Origin: Flavobacterium sp.
GTDB lineage: Bacteria > Bacteroidota > Bacteroidia > Flavobacteriales > Flavobacteriaceae
DNA: 64,000 nucleotides
Direction: 5' to 3'
Assembly (NCBI RefSeq): GCF_035195345.1
Contig: NZ_CP136574.1
Span: forward strand, 124,001-188,000
This document shows positions 18,596-27,815 of this stretch, in pieces. How positions within the stretch are numbered: the stretch's first letter is position 1; every line of letters starts with the position of its first letter. The notes beneath the pieces were generated by a model. That model was not told the origin of the DNA. It saw only the letters and a list, made by a program, of their open reading frames with translations, and made no database searches. Made by a program: the position numbers and the translations under genes.

Positions 18596-18898
18596 ATGAA
18601 TGCAAAATTTAATGAAATAATTAACGGTAATGATTTGGTTTTAGTAGATTTTTATGCCGAATGGTGTGGGCCTTGTAAAATGATGTCGCCCATATTGCAA
18701 GAAGTTAAAGTAAATCTAAAAGATTCAGTTAAAATTATAAAAGTAAATGTTGACCAACATCAAGATTTGGCGAATCATTTTATGGTGCGTGGAGTACCAA
18801 CTTTTATGCTGTTTAAAACAGGGAAAATGCTTTGGCGTCAATCAGGTTTGTTGAGCACAAAAGATTTAATACAAATTATTAGTTCTCATTTGAATTAA
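18596..18898 (+). CDS. Thioredoxin
   Basis: A 100-residue thioredoxin with the WCGPC active site (residues 23-27), the cis-proline motif RGVPTFM and no signal peptide, so it is cytosolic. It reduces disulfides and can serve peroxiredoxins such as Tpx. It is the first gene of a short run (thioredoxin, rhodanese, DUF2892, CsaA) divergent from hemN. Confidence 0.95.
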   Translation: MNAKFNEIINGNDLVLVDFYAEWCGPCKMMSPILQEVKVNLKDSVKIIKVNVDQHQDLANHFMVRGVPTFMLFKTGKMLWRQSGLLSTKDLIQIISSHLN

Positions 18899-18938
18899 TT
18901 TTTTTTTGTATATTTAATTCAAATTAAAAATTAGATTT

Positions 18939-19328
18939 ATGAAGATAAAAGTAATGAGTTTATTGTTCCTGTTTTTAGGATTGACTTCTTGTTTAAAGAA
19001 TCATACCGATGGGATTCAAGTATTAGATGTGGCTAAGTATGAGAAAAAAATTACTGAGCCAAATATTCAGTTAATTGATGTTCGTACACCCGAAGAATTT
19101 AACGAGGGACATATAGCCAACGCTGTCAATATTAATTTTTTGGCGGATGATTTTGAAGCTAATGTTGCTAATTTAGATAAAGAAAAACCTGTTATGGTTT
19201 ATTGCAAATCGGGTGGAAGAAGTGCTAAAGCTTCTGCAAGATTGAAAGAATTAGGATTTAAAAATATTACAGATTTAGAAGGCGGAATTTCTAATTGGAA
19301 TAGCGCTGATAAACCAACGGTAAAATAA
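18939..19328 (+). CDS. Rhodanese-domain lipoprotein
   Basis: A 129-residue protein with a lipoprotein signal peptide (LFLFLGLTSC, acylated Cys at 19) and one rhodanese domain: the opening LIDVRTPEEFNEGHI and the active-site loop CKSGGRS with the persulfide-forming cysteine. Such proteins carry sulfane sulfur or handle cyanide or thiosulfate in the envelope. It lies 40 nt after the thioredoxin gene, and the pairing with a DUF2892 protein downstream repeats a common rhodanese/DUF2892 association (as in YgaP). Confidence 0.93.
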   Translation: MKIKVMSLLFLFLGLTSCLKNHTDGIQVLDVAKYEKKITEPNIQLIDVRTPEEFNEGHIANAVNINFLADDFEANVANLDKEKPVMVYCKSGGRSAKASARLKELGFKNITDLEGGISNWNSADKPTVK

Positions 19329-19346
19329 ACTTAATACGCTTAGATT

Positions 19347-19567
19347 ATGAAAAAAAATATAGGAACAGGTAATCGCTTTTTGCGAGTTATGCTCGGTGTG
19401 ATTGCGCTAATTTTGGACTTTCAGGCATGTTAGAAGGTATATTTAAATGGGTTGCCTTAGGTGTTGGTGCTGTTGTGATTTTTATCTCTTCAGTGCAGTT
19501 TTGTCCACTTTATACTTTGTTAGGAGTTAATACTTGTAAAGTAAAGCCCAAATTACACATCAACTAA
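19347..19567 (+). pseudogene. DUF2892 (YgaP-like) membrane protein with a single-base frameshift
   Basis: The ATG at 19347 gives MKKNIGTGNRFLRVMLGV, the usual opening of DUF2892 proteins, then stops after 28 codons. One base further on, the frame continues with GMLEGIFKWVALGVGA, FCPLYTLLGVNTCKV and a stop at 19567. Adding a single T to the run ATTTTGG at about 19409 restores one continuous protein of about 73 residues. This is either a recent mutation in a short T-run or a sequencing error. Confidence 0.85.
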
Positions 19568-19611
19568 AGTATGATTTACGATTGTAAATTGTACTTTTTT
19601 ATTTTATAAAT

Positions 19612-19944
19612 ATGATAACTTGGCACGATTTTGAAAAGGTTGAGATGCGAGTAGGAACTATCTTAGAAGTACAAGATTTTCCTAAAGCAAATAAACCAGC
19701 CTATCAATTAACGATTGATTTTGGTTCGGAATTAGGAATTAAAAAAACATCTGCCCAAATTACAAAGCGTTACACTAAAGAAGCATTACTTGGCAAACAG
19801 ATTATTGCAGTTGTCAATTTTCCAAAAAAGCAAATTGCTGATTTTATGAGCGAATGTTTAGTTTTGGGTTCAGTAGGCGAGGAGAATGATATTGTATTGC
19901 TGACTTCAGATATTCCTGTAGCAAATGGTTTGCGCATTGGATAA
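19612..19944 (+). CDS. csaA: tRNA-binding-domain protein, CsaA-type
   Basis: A 110-residue stand-alone OB-fold of the EMAP/Trbp111 class: FEKVEMRVGTILEVQDFPKA, the core QITKRYTKEALLGKQIIAVVNF and the C-terminal SECLVLGS. CsaA is described as a dimeric tRNA-binding, secretion-related chaperone. The full domain is present and the length is normal. It ends at an intrinsic terminator. Confidence 0.92.
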   Translation: MITWHDFEKVEMRVGTILEVQDFPKANKPAYQLTIDFGSELGIKKTSAQITKRYTKEALLGKQIIAVVNFPKKQIADFMSECLVLGSVGEENDIVLLTSDIPVANGLRIG

Positions 19945-19947
19945 AAA

Positions 19948-19977
19948 AAATCCCAAATTCAGTTGAGTTTGGGATTT
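19948..19977. terminator. Intrinsic terminator after csaA
   Basis: A 10-bp stem (AAATCCCAAA with TTTGGGATTT) and a 10-nt loop, A-rich on the left and T-rich on the right, sits between convergent genes and can serve both. Confidence 0.8.
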
Positions 19978-19994
19978 ATTATGTAATCTATAAT

Positions 19995-20369
19995 TTAAAT
20001 ATCGTCGAAGTCAATATTGGTAAAGCTTTCAGATGTTTTTACATCATCGCTTTCGTCACCATAGGTTTCTCTTTTAAAATCTTTTTGATGTCTTTCTGAA
20101 ATCACTTCTTCTCCTTTTTGATCTAAAACAAAATCGGTCATTTCGTCTAAAATTTCTCTAAAAGCAGCAAAATCTTCTTTGTACAAATAAATTTTGTGTT
20201 TTTTAAAATGAAAAGAACCATCTTCTTCTGTGAATTTTTTACTTTCAGTAATGGTAATGTAGTAATCATCTGCTTTTGTAGCTCTTACATCAAAGAAATA
20301 CGTTCTTCTTCCTGCACGCAATACTTTAGAAAAAATTTCTTCTTTTTCTAACATGTCATTTTCTCTCAT
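19995..20369 (-). CDS. DUF3276/PUR-like nucleic-acid-binding protein
   Basis: From the ATG at 20369 the product has 124 residues. (An ATG at 20408 would add 13 residues of doubtful value.) The core KVLRAGRRTYFFDVRATKAD-DYYITITESKK and the segment KHKIYLYKEDFAAFREIL make up the small PUR-alpha-like domain of DUF3276, which binds nucleic acid in Bacteroidota and spirochaetes. The C-terminal tail is acidic. The purine-rich AAAGAAAG just before the start supports the shorter form. Confidence 0.88.
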   Translation of the reverse strand: MRENDMLEKEEIFSKVLRAGRRTYFFDVRATKADDYYITITESKKFTEEDGSFHFKKHKIYLYKEDFAAFREILDEMTDFVLDQKGEEVISERHQKDFKRETYGDESDDVKTSESFTNIDFDDI

Positions 20370-20440
20370 AATTCTTTCTTTCAAATTAATTAGTTTATAG
20401 CGTCTCAAAAATCTAAAAAAAAAATGGATTAAACAAAAAT

Positions 20441-22189
20441 TTAATCAATTTCTTTTTCCGAAAGTTGTTTTAAGTACAACTCTTTGTAGTAACCATTAAG
20501 TTCTACTAGTTGAGAATGAGTGCCTTGTTCCACAATTTTACCTTCATCTAAGATAATGATAGAATCTGCATTTTTAGCTGAAGAAATTCGATGACTAACA
20601 ATAATGGTAGTTTTATCTTTACAATACGTAAGTAAATTGTTTAAAATTGTTTCTTCTGTTTCAGTATCCACAGCACTAAGGCAATCGTCTAAAAGTAAAA
20701 CAGGAGCGTTTTTAATTAAAGCTCTAGCAATAGAAACGCGTTGTTTTTGTCCGCCAGATAAAGTAATTCCACGTTCTCCTAAAACGGTTTCATATTGATG
20801 ATTGAACGTCATAATATTATCATGAACTACCCCTTTTTTAGCCGCTTCAATTACTTCTTCATCGGTAGCCATTTCATTACCAAACTTGATGTTGTTTTTA
20901 ATGCTATCTGAGAATAAAAAAGCATCTTGTGGTACTACACTAATTTGATTGCGCAAATCAAATAAATTTAAATCTTTGATATCTTTGTTGTCGATGTAAA
21001 CTGTACCAGAATTGGTATCATACAAACGACTTATAAGGGTTAAAAGAGTTGATTTTCCTGAACCTGTTTTTCCTAAGATTGCTAAAGTTTTTCCTTTCTT
21101 TACTTCAAAAGAAATGTTGTCTAAAGCTTTAATGTTGGTGTCATCGTATTCAAATGAAACTTGGTCAAATTTAATAGTTCCTTCAATTGAAGTATGGTTC
21201 TGGTTTGTGTTTTTAATTTCTGGTTCTTCTTTTAAAAATTCATTAATACGTTTTTGTGAAGCCTCTGCTTCTTGCACTAACGAAGATACCCATCCTAATG
21301 ATGCCACTGGCCAAGTAAGCATATTGATATACAATACAAACTGAGCAATAACACCAAAATCTGGAATGGTTCCATTGATATACATGTTTCCACCCACATA
21401 AATTACAATTAAATTACTAAGACCAATTAGTAATATTAAAAGTGGTCCAAATAAAGCGTTCGTTTTTGCAAGATCCATCGCTTTCTCTCGGCTATCGTTT
21501 GTTAAGGCATTGAATTCATTTTGTTTTTTAACTTCAATGGCATACGCTTTTATGACTCTAATTCCCGAAAATATTTCTTGTGTAAAAGAGGATAATGTTG
21601 AAAGATTTTGTTGGAATAAACCACTTTTTTTGTGGATTTGAGAGCTAATTTTAAATATACCGTATGACAATAACGGTAAGGGAAGTAAAGAATAAAATGT
21701 TAATTCAGGAGAAATTAACACCATTTGAATGATGACTACAATAAATATGATGAGCGTATTGATGGAATACATTACAGAAGGTCCTACATACATTCTTACT
21801 TTACTAACATCTTCACTAATTCGGTTCATTAAATCACCGGTTCTATTTTGTTTGTAAAATCTTTGAGTAAGTGTCTGATAATGTTGGTAGATATCATTTT
21901 TTAAATCAAACTCAATATGTCTCGACATAACAATTAGTGTTTGTCGCATTAAAAAGGTTAAAAATCCTCCAATTAAAGCAACAATTAAAGTATAGATAAA
22001 GTTGTTAAATAATATAGAATACGCTTCATCTTTTGGAATTGCTGTATTTTCAATTGCTCTAATAGAATCACCAAAAAACTTTGGAACATAAAGTTTAAAT
22101 ATTTGAGCAACAATCGTTATAATAATTCCTAAAAGGAAACGATATTTATATTTGACAAAGTATTTGTTTAAATATTGCAGTTCTTTCAT
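20441..22189 (-). CDS. ABC exporter, fused permease and ATPase
   Basis: The 582-residue half-transporter has six N-terminal membrane helices (about 15-300) and a C-terminal nucleotide-binding domain with Walker A GKTGSGKST, signature LSGGQKQR, Walker B VLLLDDCLSAVD and H-loop IVSHR. It is an MsbA/multidrug-type exporter that works as a homodimer or with a second half-transporter. No partner is adjacent. The substrate cannot be predicted. Confidence 0.95.
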   Translation of the reverse strand: MKELQYLNKYFVKYKYRFLLGIIITIVAQIFKLYVPKFFGDSIRAIENTAIPKDEAYSILFNNFIYTLIVALIGGFLTFLMRQTLIVMSRHIEFDLKNDIYQHYQTLTQRFYKQNRTGDLMNRISEDVSKVRMYVGPSVMYSINTLIIFIVVIIQMVLISPELTFYSLLPLPLLSYGIFKISSQIHKKSGLFQQNLSTLSSFTQEIFSGIRVIKAYAIEVKKQNEFNALTNDSREKAMDLAKTNALFGPLLILLIGLSNLIVIYVGGNMYINGTIPDFGVIAQFVLYINMLTWPVASLGWVSSLVQEAEASQKRINEFLKEEPEIKNTNQNHTSIEGTIKFDQVSFEYDDTNIKALDNISFEVKKGKTLAILGKTGSGKSTLLTLISRLYDTNSGTVYIDNKDIKDLNLFDLRNQISVVPQDAFLFSDSIKNNIKFGNEMATDEEVIEAAKKGVVHDNIMTFNHQYETVLGERGITLSGGQKQRVSIARALIKNAPVLLLDDCLSAVDTETEETILNNLLTYCKDKTTIIVSHRISSAKNADSIIILDEGKIVEQGTHSQLVELNGYYKELYLKQLSEKEID

Positions 22190-22382
22190 AATATTTTTAT
22201 GTGAGATAATTATTCATCATTAAATTGATTAAAATGGTTCTCAATTGATAATGAATGATTATCTTTTTTTATGGCATTTTATTGCTAAATTATTAAAATA
22301 AATATAATTTTTTGAATCAATTTAAAATTATTCGTAATATTGTAATTGAATAGTGAATAATTTTCAAACCAACTAATATCAC

Positions 22383-23486
22383 ATGACAACAGAATTATTA
22401 AAAGCCAATGAGCTTCATAAAGTAGACCCAGTATTTGGTCAGGTTTCTTTTGATGGTCATGAACAAGTTGTATTTTGTAACGACAAAGATACAGGATTAA
22501 AAGCAATTATTGGAATTCATAACACAGTTTTAGGACCTGCATTAGGTGGTACTAGAATGTGGAATTATACAAACGAATGGGAAGCATTAAATGATGTTTT
22601 GCGTTTGTCAAGAGGAATGACCTATAAAAATTCGATTTCAGGATTAAATTTAGGTGGTGGTAAAGCTGTAATTATTGGCGATGCTAAAACACAGAAAACA
22701 CCTGAGTTAATGCGTCGTTTTGGTCAGTTTGTGGATTCTTTATCAGGAAAATATATTACTGCTGAAGATGTAGGAATGGAAACCAAAGACATGGATACTG
22801 TAAATGAAGTTACAAAATATGTTGCTGGAATTTCAGTAGATAGAGGAGGTTCTGGAAATCCTTCACCTGTAACTGCTTACGGAGTTTACATGGGAATGAA
22901 AGCGGCCGCTAAATATAAATACGGTTCAGATTCTTTAGAGGGTAAAAAAGTATTGGTACAAGGAATTGGACACGTTGGAGAAGTATTGGTACAACACTTA
23001 ACAGAAAATGGTGCCCTTGTAACTATAACAGATATCAATGAAGAAAGAGTAAATCAAGTGGCAACAAAATACGGAGCTGCTATTTATTCAGGTGATGATT
23101 TATATAGTGCAGCAGTAGATATTTATGCACCTTGTGCTTTAGGAGCAACAATTAATGATGCTACTATTAACAATATTAAAGCGTCTATTATTGCTGGAGC
23201 GGCTAATAACCAATTGGCAAATGAAGCAATTCACGGAAAAATTTTAAAAGAAAAAGGCATTTTATATGCGCCAGATTTCTTAATTAATGCAGGTGGTGTA
23301 ATCAATGTGTATTCTGAATTAGTAAAATGGACGAATGCTCAGGTGATGGAAAAAACAGAAAACATCTATAATACTGCATTAGAGATTTTCAAATTTGCAG
23401 ATGATAACAACATTACTACGCATCAAGCAGCCTTTTCAATGGCACAAAAACGTATTGATGATGCAAAAAATGAATTAAAGAAGTAA
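22383..23486 (+). CDS. Leucine/branched-chain amino-acid dehydrogenase
   Basis: A 367-residue member of the Glu/Leu/Phe/Val dehydrogenase family: GGTRMWNY, the catalytic lysine regions (GMTYKNSISGLNLGGGKAVI), the Rossmann motif VLVQGIGHVGEVL and AGAANNQLA. It oxidatively deaminates leucine, valine or isoleucine with NAD+. The length suits leucine dehydrogenase. It is monocistronic, with a strong hairpin downstream. Confidence 0.93.
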   Translation: MTTELLKANELHKVDPVFGQVSFDGHEQVVFCNDKDTGLKAIIGIHNTVLGPALGGTRMWNYTNEWEALNDVLRLSRGMTYKNSISGLNLGGGKAVIIGDAKTQKTPELMRRFGQFVDSLSGKYITAEDVGMETKDMDTVNEVTKYVAGISVDRGGSGNPSPVTAYGVYMGMKAAAKYKYGSDSLEGKKVLVQGIGHVGEVLVQHLTENGALVTITDINEERVNQVATKYGAAIYSGDDLYSAAVDIYAPCALGATINDATINNIKASIIAGAANNQLANEAIHGKILKEKGILYAPDFLINAGGVINVYSELVKWTNAQVMEKTENIYNTALEIFKFADDNNITTHQAAFSMAQKRIDDAKNELKK

Positions 23487-23505
23487 TTCATTTTAAATAA
23501 AATTG

Positions 23506-23542
23506 TATTTTTGCAGAGCGAAAGGAGTTATTCTTTCGCTCT
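23506..23542 (+). promoter_or_regulatory. nusB promoter box and leader hairpin
   Basis: TATTTTTG (23506-23513) matches the Bacteroidota -7 box. A perfect 10-bp stem (AGAGCGAAAG with CTTTCGCTCT, 8-nt loop) starts two bases later, so the nusB mRNA would begin with or inside this hairpin. It may equally end the leucine dehydrogenase transcript. Confidence 0.6.
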
Positions 23543-23569
23543 CTTAATTTTATAAAGTTCTTAATTAGT

Positions 23570-24511
23570 ATGTTAAACAGAAGACATATCCGAGTAAAAG
23601 TGATGCAAAGTATTTATGCCATGCATCAACATCAATCAGATAATTTGGATAAAGAAGAAAAATTTCTTTTTCAAAGTATTGAAAATACCCAAAATTTGTA
23701 TCTATTATTGCTTTCAGTACTTGTTGAAATCAAAAAGAAAGAATCAGAATACATTGATTTGGCTTCAAAAAAGCATTTAGCAACTAAAGAAGAACGCAAT
23801 CCAAATTTAAATTTTATAAACAATAAAATTCTTGTTTTATTAACAGAATCGGAAGCGCTTGAAACTGCTTTAGAAGATAATAAAATTAATAACTGGAAAT
23901 TAAACGACGATATTATTTTGGCTTTAATCGAGGCTGTAAAGGAAAGTGATTTGTATAAAAATCACATGAGTAAGTCAACCACTAGTTTTGAAGAAGACAA
24001 ACATTTTTTAATTGATTTATATACTGAAGTTATTGCTCCAAGTGATAGATTGTATGACTATTTAGAAGATTATAAATTAACTTGGGTAGATGATTTACCT
24101 GGAATTAACACTTTAATTGTGAAACAAATTAAGCAATTAAAATCGGATAAAGATACTCTAGTAATTCCTAAAGTGTACAAAGATGGAGATGATAAAGAAT
24201 TCGTAAAAAAATTGTTTACAAGAACTGTTTTAAATGAGGTAGAATTATCTAAAGAATATATTGATAAAACGCCAAATTGGGATGTAGAACGTATTGCGGA
24301 AATTGATACTATTATTTTAAAAATGGCTATTTGTGAATTATTAAAATTCCCTTCCATTCCAACCAAAGTAACAATTAACGAATATTTAGAAATTGCAAAA
24401 GAATATTCTACACCAAAAAGTAGTATTTTTATCAACGGAATTTTAGACAACTTGGTGAAAGAATTTGACCGAGATGGAAAATTAAATAAAGCGGGTAGAG
24501 GTTTATTATAA
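23570..24511 (+). CDS. nusB: Transcription antitermination factor NusB
   Basis: A 313-residue NusB with the N-terminal MLNRRHIRVKVMQSIYAMHQ and, at the C-terminus, the classic NusB core (DVERIAEIDTIILKMAICEL; IPTKVTINEYLEIAKEYSTP; FINGILDNLVKE). It is about twice the length of E. coli NusB owing to an inserted helical middle region, usual for Bacteroidota. NusB binds boxA RNA with NusE for rRNA antitermination. The DUF1573 and yajC genes follow closely. Confidence 0.95.
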   Translation: MLNRRHIRVKVMQSIYAMHQHQSDNLDKEEKFLFQSIENTQNLYLLLLSVLVEIKKKESEYIDLASKKHLATKEERNPNLNFINNKILVLLTESEALETALEDNKINNWKLNDDIILALIEAVKESDLYKNHMSKSTTSFEEDKHFLIDLYTEVIAPSDRLYDYLEDYKLTWVDDLPGINTLIVKQIKQLKSDKDTLVIPKVYKDGDDKEFVKKLFTRTVLNEVELSKEYIDKTPNWDVERIAEIDTIILKMAICELLKFPSIPTKVTINEYLEIAKEYSTPKSSIFINGILDNLVKEFDRDGKLNKAGRGLL

Positions 24512-24523
24512 AAATTTTAAAAT

Positions 24524-24982
24524 ATGAAAAGAAAATCAGTAGGGTTATTCACCCTTTCGTTATTGATGTTAACAGTAGCTTGTAAAAAAGAAAGTGTTGC
24601 AGACAAAATTACTGATGCTGATATGAAAGCTATTCAAACTGAAAATGCTATAGCTGGAAAATTAGCAAAAGTGAAATTTGATAAAGAAGTTCACGATTTT
24701 GGAACCATTGCAGAAGGTGCTATTGTAGAAACTGAATTTATGGTTACAAATATTGGCGATTCAGATTTAATAATTCATGAAGCTAAAGGGAGTTGCGGTT
24801 GTACTGTGCCACAACCTCCAAAAGAGCCAATTAAACCAGGAGATTCTGCGCCTATAAAAGTATCGTTTGATTCTAAAGGTAAACCAGGAGAACAAGAAAA
24901 ATCGGTTACTTTAAAAACCAATACAGTTAACGGACACGAAATGTTCAAAATTAAAGCAAATGTAACACCAGCTGCCAAGTAG
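24524..24982 (+). CDS. DUF1573 lipoprotein
   Basis: A 152-residue lipoprotein (signal peptide ending LMLTVAC, Cys at 20) with a DUF1573 Ig-like domain: HDFGTIAEGAIVETEFMVTN, then GSCGCTVPQPPKEPIKPGDS. The function of DUF1573 is unknown. It lies 12 nt after nusB and 21 nt before yajC, a conserved-looking trio. Confidence 0.93.
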   Translation: MKRKSVGLFTLSLLMLTVACKKESVADKITDADMKAIQTENAIAGKLAKVKFDKEVHDFGTIAEGAIVETEFMVTNIGDSDLIIHEAKGSCGCTVPQPPKEPIKPGDSAPIKVSFDSKGKPGEQEKSVTLKTNTVNGHEMFKIKANVTPAAK

Positions 24983-25003
24983 TAGCTAAATAATAATCAA
25001 ATT

Positions 25004-25273
25004 ATGAATCCAAGTTTAGCAATACAAATTGTATTAATGATTGCTGTGTTTTATTTTTTATTAATAAGACCACAACAACAAAGAGCCAAAAAAGAAAAAG
25101 CATTTGAATCAGGATTAAAAGTAGGAGATAAAATCATTACTAAATCTGGAATTCACGGAAAAATTGCTGAAATGAATGAAGATACTATCGTAGTAGAAAC
25201 TATGGCAGGAAAAATTAAAATGGAAAAATCAGCGATTTCATCTGAATTAAGTGCAAAATTAGCTGCCAAATAA
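25004..25273 (+). CDS. yajC: Preprotein translocase accessory subunit YajC
   Basis: An 89-residue protein with one N-terminal helix (QIVLMIAVFYFLLIRPQQQR, the YajC signature) and the small cytosolic domain GDKIITKSGIHGKIAEM. It associates with SecDF in the inner membrane. It ends the nusB run before a strong terminator. Confidence 0.96.
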   Translation: MNPSLAIQIVLMIAVFYFLLIRPQQQRAKKEKAFESGLKVGDKIITKSGIHGKIAEMNEDTIVVETMAGKIKMEKSAISSELSAKLAAK

Positions 25274-25289
25274 TATTTTTAAATCTATA

Positions 25290-25327
25290 AAAAAGGGCGA
25301 ATTTCGGTATAGAAATTCGCCCTTTTT
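25290..25327 (+). terminator. Intrinsic terminator after yajC
   Basis: A 16-bp perfect stem (AAAAAGGGCGAATTTC and its complement) with a 6-nt loop, ending in T5. Confidence 0.9.
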
Positions 25328-25542
25328 ACATATTTTACCAAGACGACTTCATAAATCATTATATTAAATTCTTTATTAATTTACTATTTAATATAAAATA
25401 CTACTTTTAAAGGGTGTATGAATTAATTTTATATTTATCATCGATTTTTTTATCTATAGCTTAAAAAAAGTTTTTCGATTATGATTATTTTAATTTCATT
25501 AAAAAATAGTAAATTAGCGGTTAATAATTATTGTAAAACTTC

Positions 25543-27678
25543 ATGAAAAAATTAACTTATTTCCTTTTGGGGTGTGTTATTTTTGCTCCAATTCACAGTC
25601 AAAATAAAACAAATAAAATGTCTGATAAATTACAGCCACCGGTTGCTAAAATTATTCCTAAAACTTTAGAAAAGCATGGTGATAAGCGAATTGATAACTA
25701 TTATTGGTTAAACGAAAGAGAAAATCCGGAAGTTATTGATTACTTAAATAAAGAAAACGAATATTACAAAAAATCTACTGCTCACACAAAACCGTTGCAA
25801 GATGATTTGTTTACGGAAATGAAAAGCAGAATTAAAGAAGACGATAGTTCGGTGCCTTATTTCTACAATGGCTATTACTATATTACCCGTTATGAAACAG
25901 GAAAAGATTATCCTATTTATTCGCGTAAAAAAGGAACTTTAGAAGCTCAGGAAGAAATTTTATTCGATTGTAATGAAATGGCTAAAGGGCATTCGTATTT
26001 TAGTTTAGGTGGATTAAATATTAGTGAAGATAACAAATGGGCCGCTTTTGGAGTGGATTTGGTTTCAAGAAGACAATATACGATTCAAATTAAAAATTTA
26101 GAAACAGGCGAAATTCTTCCTGTAAAATTAGAAAACACTACTGGAGGTTCTACTTGGGCAGGCGATAACAAAACCTTATTTTACACACGTAATGATCTTC
26201 AAACTTTACGCTCAGATAAAATTTATAAACATACTTTAGGTACAGAAGCTACTGCAGATGTTGTTGTTTTTCATGAAAAAGACGATACATTTGGTACATT
26301 TGTTTACAAAGAAAAATCAAAGAAATATTTGGTAATTGGCTCATCAAGTACTTTAACTTCTGAATATCAAATCTTAGAAGCTAAAAACCCAAATGGTGCT
26401 TTTAGAATTTTTCAAAAACGTACACGTGGATTAGAATATTCGATTTCACATTTTGGAGATAGCTTTTATATTGTTACTAATAAAGACAAAGCAACCAACT
26501 TCAAATTAATGAAAACACCAGAAACAACCACTTCTGCTGAAAACTGGAAAGATTTAATCGGACACAGAAAAGATGTTTTATTAGAAGGTATCGAAATTTT
26601 CAAAGATTATTTAGTAGTGGAAGAACGTTCAAATGGATTGAACAGAATTCAAATTCGTCCTTGGAACGGAAAAGGGGAGTACTATTTGCCATTTTCAAGC
26701 GAAACTTATACAGCTTATACCACTACAAATGTTGATTTTGATACAGAAATCCTTCGTTATGGTTACCAATCTTTAGCAACTCCATCTTCTATTATTGATT
26801 TCAATATGAGAACTCAGGAGAAAAAAGTGTTGAAAGAACAACAAGTTTTAGGTGGTAAATTTGATAAGAACAATTACATCGAAGAAAGAGTTTGGGCTAC
26901 CGCAACTGATGGAACGAAAGTGCCAATTTCGATTGTGTATAGAAAAGGAATTCAAAAAGATGGTAACAATCCATTGTTGTTATATGCTTATGGTTCGTAT
27001 GGTGCTACCATGGATCCTTATTTTTCATCAACTCGTTTGAGTTTATTAGATAGAGGTTTTATCTATGCTATTGCACACATTAGAGGAGGCGAAGATTTAG
27101 GAAGAGAATGGTATGAAAACGGAAAATTGTTGAAAAAGAAAAACACGTTTACCGATTTCATTGACTGTTCAAAATTTGTGATTGCACAAAAATACACTTC
27201 GGCAGCACATTTATATGCTGAAGGTGGATCGGCAGGTGGTTTATTGATGGGAGCAATTGTGAATATGGCGCCAGAATTATACAATGGGGTTATAGCTCAA
27301 GTTCCTTTCGTAGATGTTATTACAACTATGTTAGACGATACCATTCCTTTGACAACTGGAGAGTATGATGAGTGGGGAAATCCGAATGAAAAAAAATATT
27401 ATGATTACATGCTTTCGTATTCACCATACGATCAAGTTAAGGCTCAAGCTTATCCAAATATGTACGTTTCAACAGGACTTCACGATTCACAAGTGCAATA
27501 TTTTGAACCTGCAAAATGGGTAGCAAAATTAAGAGTAATGAAAACAAATGATAAACAATTGTTTTTAGATACGAATATGGATGCTGGCCATGGAGGTGCA
27601 TCGGGTAGATTTGAAGCTTTAAAAGAATTAGCTAAAGAATTTGCATTTTTATTAGATTTAGAAAAAATTAAGAAGTAG
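25543..27678 (+). CDS. Prolyl oligopeptidase family (S9A, oligopeptidase B-like) peptidase
   Basis: A 711-residue exported serine peptidase. The N-terminus is a signal peptide that contains LLGC and could be a lipobox. The propeller half begins RIDNYYWLNERENPEV, and the C-terminal hydrolase has the nucleophile in EGGSAGG (Ser563), the Asp in GLHDSQVQYFEP and the His in DAGHGGASGR. It cleaves short peptides after proline or basic residues. The 270-bp gap before it holds only AT-rich sequence and the yajC terminator. Confidence 0.93.
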   Translation: MKKLTYFLLGCVIFAPIHSQNKTNKMSDKLQPPVAKIIPKTLEKHGDKRIDNYYWLNERENPEVIDYLNKENEYYKKSTAHTKPLQDDLFTEMKSRIKEDDSSVPYFYNGYYYITRYETGKDYPIYSRKKGTLEAQEEILFDCNEMAKGHSYFSLGGLNISEDNKWAAFGVDLVSRRQYTIQIKNLETGEILPVKLENTTGGSTWAGDNKTLFYTRNDLQTLRSDKIYKHTLGTEATADVVVFHEKDDTFGTFVYKEKSKKYLVIGSSSTLTSEYQILEAKNPNGAFRIFQKRTRGLEYSISHFGDSFYIVTNKDKATNFKLMKTPETTTSAENWKDLIGHRKDVLLEGIEIFKDYLVVEERSNGLNRIQIRPWNGKGEYYLPFSSETYTAYTTTNVDFDTEILRYGYQSLATPSSIIDFNMRTQEKKVLKEQQVLGGKFDKNNYIEERVWATATDGTKVPISIVYRKGIQKDGNNPLLLYAYGSYGATMDPYFSSTRLSLLDRGFIYAIAHIRGGEDLGREWYENGKLLKKKNTFTDFIDCSKFVIAQKYTSAAHLYAEGGSAGGLLMGAIVNMAPELYNGVIAQVPFVDVITTMLDDTIPLTTGEYDEWGNPNEKKYYDYMLSYSPYDQVKAQAYPNMYVSTGLHDSQVQYFEPAKWVAKLRVMKTNDKQLFLDTNMDAGHGGASGRFEALKELAKEFAFLLDLEKIKK

Positions 27679-27694
27679 TTAAACTTTTTTTTGT

Positions 27695-27702
27695 TAAATT
27701 TG
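27695..27702 (+). promoter_or_regulatory. Promoter -7 box for the cysteine-synthase-like gene
   Basis: TAAATTTG is an exact match to TAnnTTTG and is followed by a leader of about 110 nt. No clear TTG lies 19-21 nt upstream. Confidence 0.45.
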
Positions 27703-27815
27703 CAAGGTTTTATTAGTGTCATTTGGACTAATTTAGAACATAAAATATAGTATAAAATACGGTAATGCTAGTAAAGCATAGTATTTTGGAAACATTAAAA
27801 AAACAATATCTTCAT

